Positions 60,801-64,000 of a stretch of 64,000 bases of DNA are shown in pieces. A program made the position numbers and the translations under genes. The notes under the pieces were generated by a model, which worked only from the letters and a program-made list of their open reading frames with translations, was not told the DNA's origin and made no database searches. The stretch covers positions 124,001 through 188,000 of the forward strand of contig NZ_SSBL01000011.1 in the NCBI RefSeq assembly GCF_004795105.1, read 5' to 3'. Every line of letters starts with the position of its first letter. Within the stretch, counting starts at the first letter, position 1. Source of the DNA: Streptomyces sp. A0642 (GTDB lineage Bacteria; Actinomycetota; Actinomycetes; Streptomycetales; Streptomycetaceae).

Positions 60801-61405
60801 TCGAGATCCGCGGCGCGGGCAACCTCCTGGGCGGCGAACAGTCCGGCCACATCGCGGGCGTCGGCTTCGACCTGTACGTCCGCATGGTCGGCGAGGCCGT
60901 CGCGGACTACCGGGCCTCCCTCGAAGGCGGCGTGGAGGAGGAGCCGCCGCTGGAGGTCAAGATCGAGCTCCCGGTCGACGCGCACGTCCCGCACGACTAC
61001 GCCCCCGGCGAGCGCCTGCGCCTCCAGGCGTACCGCTCGATCGCCTCGGCCTCCTCGGAGGACGACATCAGGGCGGTGCGCGAGGAACTCACCGACCGCT
61101 ACGGCAAGCTCCCGGAACCGGTCGAGAACCTCCTCCTGGTCGCGGGTCTGCGCATGCTGGCCCGCGCCTGCGGGGTCGGCGACATCGTGCTCCAGGGCCC
61201 GAACATCCGCTTCGCGCCGGTGGACCTGCGCGAGTCGCAGGAACTGCGCCTGAAGCGCCTGCACCCGAAGACGATCATCAAGCCGGCCCTGCACCAGATC
61301 CTGGTCCCGCGCCCCACCGCGGGCAGGATCGGCGGCAAGCCGGTCGTGGGCCGCGAACTGCTGGCGTGGACCGGGGAGTTCCTCACGACGATCCTGGGGT
61401 CGTAG
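57875..61405 (+). CDS. mfd: Transcription-repair coupling factor
   Basis: An 1176-residue Mfd: UvrB-like domains 1-2 with EYPSWETLPHERLSPRSD (about 85-105), CarD-like RNA-polymerase interaction domain beginning DYIVHEQHGVGRY (about 505), helicase motor with GDVGYGKTEIAVRAA (about 654-668), DEEQRFGVEHKE (about 754-765), SATPIPRTLEMA and RVGRGRDRGYAYF, and the C-terminal TRCF domain. It removes stalled RNA polymerase and recruits UvrA. ATG at 57875 with GGAAG upstream; a frame from 57764 is open but non-conserved. TACGCT at about 57770 may be the -10 box. Confidence 0.97.
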   Translation: MSLHGLLDVVVRDPALDEAVKAAGDGHRMHIDLVGPPAARPFAVAALARDAERTVLAVTATGREAEELAAALRTLLPPDTIAEYPSWETLPHERLSPRSDTVGRRLAVLRRLAHPRQDDPETGPVSVVVAPIRSVLQPQVKGLGDLEPVALRIGQSADLGKTVEALAAAAYARVELVEKRGEFAVRGGILDVFPPTEEHPLRVEFWGDDVEEIRYFKIADQRSLEIAEHGLWAPPCRELLLTDEVRERAAALAEAHPELGELLDKIAEGIAVEGMESLAPVLVDDMELLIDVLPPGSMAVVCDPERVRTRAADLVATSQEFLEASWAATAGGGEAPIDVGAASLRGIADVRDRARELNMMWWSVSPFAADDELDVDTLKLRMHAPEAYRGDTARALADTKGWLADGWRTVYVTEGQGLASRTVEVLGGEGIAARLDADLAEISPSLVHVSCGAIEHGFVDPELKIAVLTETDLTGQRTATKDLGRMPARRRKTIDPLTLETGDYIVHEQHGVGRYIEMVQRTVQGATREYLLVEYAPAKRGQPGDRLYIPTDQLEQVTKYVGGEAPTLHRLGGADWTKTKARAKKAVKEIAADLIKLYSARMAAPGHVFGPDTPWQRELEDAFPYAETPDQLTTIAEVKEDMEKSVPMDRLICGDVGYGKTEIAVRAAFKAVQDGKQVAVLVPTTLLVQQHFGTFTERYAQFPVTVRALSRFQSESESKATLEGLREGSVDLVIGTHRLFSSETKFKDLGLVIVDEEQRFGVEHKEQLKKLRANVDVLTMSATPIPRTLEMAVTGIREMSTITTPPEERHPVLTFVGPYEEKQIGAAIRRELLREGQAFYIHNRVESIDRAAARLREIVPEARIATAHGQMSEQALEQVVVDFWEKKFDVLVSTTIVESGIDISNANTLIVERGDNFGLSQLHQLRGRVGRGRDRGYAYFLYPPEKPLTETAHERLATIAQHTEMGAGMYVALKDLEIRGAGNLLGGEQSGHIAGVGFDLYVRMVGEAVADYRASLEGGVEEEPPLEVKIELPVDAHVPHDYAPGERLRLQAYRSIASASSEDDIRAVREELTDRYGKLPEPVENLLLVAGLRMLARACGVGDIVLQGPNIRFAPVDLRESQELRLKRLHPKTIIKPALHQILVPRPTAGRIGGKPVVGRELLAWTGEFLTTILGS

Positions 61406-61420
61406 CAAGCGGTGCGCGTT

Positions 61421-61450
61421 CCGGCCCCGCCCGGCATCGGGCGGGGCCGG
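61421..61450. terminator. Terminator between convergent mfd and RsbW-like gene
   Basis: CCGGCCCCGCCC (61421-61432) pairs exactly with GGGCGGGGCCGG (61439-61450), 6-base loop. It lies in the 74-bp gap of two convergent genes and can serve both. Confidence 0.75.
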
Positions 61451-61479
61451 TGCCGTTCGCGGGACGTGCGGGGCAGCCG

Positions 61480-61878
61480 TCAGCCTCCGGAGGGCCTCTT
61501 GAAGGCCAGCCACACCGTCTTTCCGACGACGTGGTGGTCGATGCCGAACTCTGCCGCCAGCTCACCGACGAGGAACAACCCGCGGCCGGAGCAACTGTCT
61601 TCGTGCGGATGCTGAACGACCGGCCGGCCGCCGCCGCTGTCCCGCACTTCCAGGCGTACGACGTCGTCATCGCCGCCGGTGTGCAGTAGGACGGCGAATT
61701 CTCTCCCCGGCGGGACACCGTGAAGCAGGGCATTGGTCGCCAGCTCCGAGACGCAGAGCTTTATGTCTTCGATGAGTGGCGTGAGCTGCCACTCCGTGAG
61801 GACGCTGCCGACGAAATCGCGTGAGGCGCCGACGGAACTGCGCCGTCGGGGGAAACGCCGTTGCTGCGACTGGGGCAC
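61480..61878 (-). CDS. RsbW-like ATP-binding protein (HATPase_c)
   Basis: A 132-residue single-domain GHKL ATPase of the anti-sigma/serine kinase type. The N box is VSELATNALLHG, the G1 region VRDSGGGRP, the G2 region SGRGLFLVGELA. Streptomyces has dozens of such proteins acting as anti-sigma or anti-anti-sigma partners; no partner gene is adjacent. Start GTG at 61878. It is divergent from the UTRA/GntR pair across the palindrome at 61925. Confidence 0.88.
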   Translation of the reverse strand: MPQSQQRRFPRRRSSVGASRDFVGSVLTEWQLTPLIEDIKLCVSELATNALLHGVPPGREFAVLLHTGGDDDVVRLEVRDSGGGRPVVQHPHEDSCSGRGLFLVGELAAEFGIDHHVVGKTVWLAFKRPSGG

Positions 61879-61924
61879 GGTGGTACACCGCCTTGCTCGT
61901 GGGCCGTAACGCGCTCACCGTACT

Positions 61925-61940
61925 GCTATTCGCGAATAGC
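61925..61940. promoter_or_regulatory. 16-bp perfect palindrome, GntR-type operator candidate
   Basis: GCTATTCGCGAATAGC, fully symmetric, between the divergent RsbW-like gene and the UTRA/GntR pair. It lies 46 bp before the first and 86 bp before the second. Most likely the site of the GntR regulator at 62566, controlling both arms. Confidence 0.6.
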
Positions 61941-62026
61941 GGCGAGGTAGTCTTTGGGGAGTCGAATGGGTTCGCCTACCGTGTTCAGCGGTAGGACCTC
62001 TCGATGTCGGTGGTGAAGGAGCAGGC

Positions 62027-62569
62027 ATGGGTGAAGGTGAGCGGGCCGGAATGTCCGCCCGGTACCTGACGCCGCCCGTCCCGGGTGCGGGCGATGCCTG
62101 GGGGGCCGAGGCGGCGGCCGAGGGACGGCGCGGCACGCAGCTGATCGTGTGCGCAGGAGAGGTGGCGGCCCCGGACCGGGTGGCCGACCTGCTGGGCATG
62201 GAGCGCGGCGGCCGCGTCGTCGAGCGGCGCAGGATCATGTATCTCGACGACATTCCGTGCGAACTGACCGACACCTACTACCCCTTGGCGATCGCCGCAG
62301 GTACGGAACTGAGCGGGACGGCCAAGATTCGTGGCGGAGCCGTCCGGCTGCTCGCCGATCTCGGGCATGTGGGTGTCCGTGCCGAGGAGCAGGTCGTGGC
62401 CCGTATGCCGTCCGGGACCGAACAGGCGGCCTTGGCCCTGGATGCCTGTGTGCCGGTCCTGGAGTTGACGCGTCGCACACTGAACGCGGACGATCGGCCG
62501 ATTCAGGCCGACGTCATGGTGATGTCACCGCGTGGGCAGAAGCTGCGGTACGAGATCGGGATCGGATGA
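62027..62569 (+). CDS. UTRA-domain protein without HTH
   Basis: A 180-residue protein that is only the effector half of a GntR/HutC regulator: LGMERGGRVVERRRIMYLDDIPCELTDTYYPLAIAAGTEL and VLELTRRTLNADDRPIQADVMVM are UTRA signatures. There is no winged helix, and the start at 62027 has AAGGAG upstream, so it is not obviously truncated. It overlaps the full GntR gene by ATGA. The two could form heterodimers that share the ligand, or this could be the remnant of a duplicated regulator. Confidence 0.8.
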   Translation: MGEGERAGMSARYLTPPVPGAGDAWGAEAAAEGRRGTQLIVCAGEVAAPDRVADLLGMERGGRVVERRRIMYLDDIPCELTDTYYPLAIAAGTELSGTAKIRGGAVRLLADLGHVGVRAEEQVVARMPSGTEQAALALDACVPVLELTRRTLNADDRPIQADVMVMSPRGQKLRYEIGIG

Positions 62570-63345
62570 CCTTGCTCGGGGCGGAGGACGAAGGCGAGGA
62601 CCGGCGCTCGCTTCATGAGCGGATCGCGGCCGATCTGCGGGACGAGATCATGTCCGGCGATCTGGGTCCAGGGGCCAGTCTCCCGTCCACGGCCCAGCTC
62701 AAGGACCGGTTCGCAGCCTCGAACGCAACCGTTCAGAAGGCCCTGCACCTGCTCAAGGACGAACGGTTGGTGATCGGCCGGCCCGGCGCGTCGGTGACTG
62801 TACGGGAGCACCGGCAGCGCACCATGCGCCCTGCTGCGTACATGGCGCCGGCAGCTTCCGGGGAGCCCTATCGCTGGCTGTCCGAGGTCTCCGGCTCCGG
62901 TGCCCGCGCCCGGAGCGCCCTGCTGGATGTGGCGGAGGAGGTACCGCCGGCGGACGTGGCTGCCGCCCTGAGACTTCAGCCGGGCGGTCTCGCACTGCTC
63001 CGGCGCCAACTCCTGTCCATCGATGACGAGCCCGCGGAACTCGTGGCCTCGTACTACCCGCTGGAGATCGCCCGCGGAACCGCTCTGGCCGGGCGTCGCA
63101 GGATCCCCGGTGGCACGCCCACTCTGCTCGCTGAGCTGGGGTATCCGCCGGGGCGCAGCGTGGACAGGGTGTCGGCGCGCGTGGCCACCCAGGAGCAGTA
63201 CCGATCGCTGCGACTCCCCGGTGACCTCCCCGTGCTGCGCACCCTGCGTCTCGTCCTCAGTGATCGTGACCTGCCCATCGAGGCGACGGTGATGGTCAAG
63301 GCGGGGCATCTGTACGAGCTGGAGTACACGTTCGTTCCCGGCTGA
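62566..63345 (+). CDS. GntR-family (HutC/UTRA) regulator
   Basis: A 259-residue regulator: winged helix RSLHERIAADLRDEIMSGDLGPGASLPSTAQLKDRFAASNATVQKALHLLKDERLV (about 17-73) and a UTRA domain (RRQLLSIDDEPAELVASYYPLEIARGTALAG, LRLVLSDRDLPIEATVMVKAGHLYELEYTF). Its UTRA part resembles the preceding protein, suggesting duplication. ATG at 62566 overlaps the UTRA gene stop. Probable autoregulation at 61925-61940. Confidence 0.9.
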   Translation: MTLLGAEDEGEDRRSLHERIAADLRDEIMSGDLGPGASLPSTAQLKDRFAASNATVQKALHLLKDERLVIGRPGASVTVREHRQRTMRPAAYMAPAASGEPYRWLSEVSGSGARARSALLDVAEEVPPADVAAALRLQPGGLALLRRQLLSIDDEPAELVASYYPLEIARGTALAGRRRIPGGTPTLLAELGYPPGRSVDRVSARVATQEQYRSLRLPGDLPVLRTLRLVLSDRDLPIEATVMVKAGHLYELEYTFVPG

Positions 63346-63480
63346 CCGGGGTTGGCGGATCCGGCCTTCCGGAGGTCGAGCGGGGCCCGCCGGGGGCCCG
63401 AATGCGCCCGCTTCCTGGATGCGACCCGTCTGAGGGGCTGGGTCTCGGGCACGGGCGGGCGGATGCCGGGCTGCGATGTC

Positions 63481-63521
63481 GTGAGAGTTGACTCTCACAA
63501 TGTATGAGAGGACTCTCTCAT
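63481..63521. promoter_or_regulatory. Twin operators before ArsR gene
   Basis: GTGAGAGT-tg-ACTCTCAC (63481-63498, perfect 8-2-8) and ATGAGAG-gact-CTCTCAT (63504-63521, perfect 7-4-7). Shared half-site TGAGAG, centres 23 bp apart, about two helical turns. TTGACT at 63488 lies inside the first. Strong candidates for autoregulatory ArsR sites. Confidence 0.7.
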
Positions 63522-63534
63522 GTCATGAGCTCCA

Positions 63535-64000
63535 GCAATCGCATGGGCGACATCGAGATCACGGACCCGCAGGCGATGCGCGCCTTGGCGCATCCGGTGC
63601 GACTGGCGATCCTCGACCGCCTGAACAGGAACGGCCCGGCGACCGCGACCGAACTCGCACCGGAGGTGGGAGCCACCCCCTCGGTGACCAGCTGGCACCT
63701 GCGCCATCTGGCGACCTTCGGGCTGGTCCGCGACAGCGAGCCCGGCCCGGACCGCCGGCAGCGGCGGTGGGAGGCGGTGGCGCGCGGCTTCCGGTTCGCG
63801 GCGTCGCAGGACCCGGCGGACGAGGAGGGCCGGTCGGCGGCGCGTGAGCTCTCCCGCCAGATGTTCCTGCGCTATGCGGACGTCCCGGCCCGCTGGGCCG
63901 CCGAGGTGGAGCCCGGACTTGATCCGGAATGGAGCGCTCCGGCCGGGCTCGCGTACACCCGTGTCACCGTCTCCGCCGACGAACTCGCTTCCATCCAGGA
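63535..64000 (+). CDS. ArsR-family (HTH_20) regulator, cut by window end
   Basis: At least 155 residues, open to the window end. Winged helix: DPQAMRALAHPVRLAILDRLNRNGPATATELAPEVGATPSVTSWHLRHLATFGLVRD (about 13-70), then WEAVARGFRF and a helical region as in the ArsR/HTH_20 proteins often paired with MFS exporters. No ribosome site precedes the ATG at 63535, so the message may be leaderless. The regulated target, probably downstream, is outside the window. Confidence 0.88.

Noticed and set aside
54935..61513. Open frame of more than 2000 codons on the minus strand opposite the ABC permease and mfd
   Set aside because: It is antisense to two conserved genes; its composition is repetitive Val/Gly/Asp/Arg with no recognisable fold.

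Overview
This is about 64 kb of very high-GC actinobacterial chromosome, almost certainly Streptomyces. The signs are the codon use, frequent GTG starts, ATGA/GTGA gene overlaps, TANNNT -10 boxes a few bases before start codons, and a core gene order typical of the genus: pmt/rsmI, tatD, a DUF348-G5 protein, rsmA-ispE, galTEK, ppc, pth-rplY-prs-glmU, mfd. No phage, insertion sequence, integrase or CRISPR array was seen. Apart from a few small gene families it reads as core chromosome.

Layout. 1-8.8 kb: housekeeping block (protein O-mannosyltransferase start, rsmI, zinc-ribbon protein, tatD, cell-wall DUF348/G5 protein without a catalytic domain, rsmA, ispE, a lipoprotein, an ABC-F ATPase). 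9-14.9 kb: three tandem membrane-anchored PQQ-like beta-propeller proteins. 15-21.2 kb: a degenerate response regulator, a sodium:solute symporter with a small membrane partner, and the divergent galT-galE-galK operon. 21.4-24.6 kb: GNAT, a second response regulator behind a highly structured leader, MarR, trans-aconitate methyltransferase, VOC protein. 24.7-28.3 kb: two tandem secreted FG-GAP/VCBS beta-propellers, each followed by the same 59-bp terminator sequence. 28.5-38.9 kb: TetR-desaturase operon, ppc, pth, rplY, prs, glmU, tRNA-Gln and an HTH protein with a LAGLIDADG-like tail.

40.5-45.3 kb is the most unusual part: a divergent four-gene cluster built from polymorphic-toxin and immunity domains but without the secretion or delivery modules of such toxins. 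One arm is a YwqJ-type deaminase with a SUKH-3 immunity protein. The other is a WHH nuclease fused to a SUKH (SMI1/KNR4) domain, followed by one protein carrying an Imm35-like domain, a long proline-rich linker, a nucleic-acid deaminase domain and a SUKH-4 domain. It sits next to an orphan sensor kinase, between core genes. Toxin and antidote fused in one cytoplasmic chain suggests an intracellular restraint or defence module.

45.5-64 kb: coiled-coil DivIVA/FilP-like protein, DHA2 exporter, LysR, epimerase and aldo-keto reductase pair, a TetR-divergent operon (SDR, flavin/F420 split-barrel protein, haloalkane-dehalogenase-like hydrolase), a MacB/FtsX-type ABC exporter, mfd, an RsbW-like ATPase divergent from a UTRA-only protein plus complete GntR regulator, and an ArsR regulator cut by the window end. 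Several regulators have clear palindromic operator candidates in their promoters; these are listed individually.
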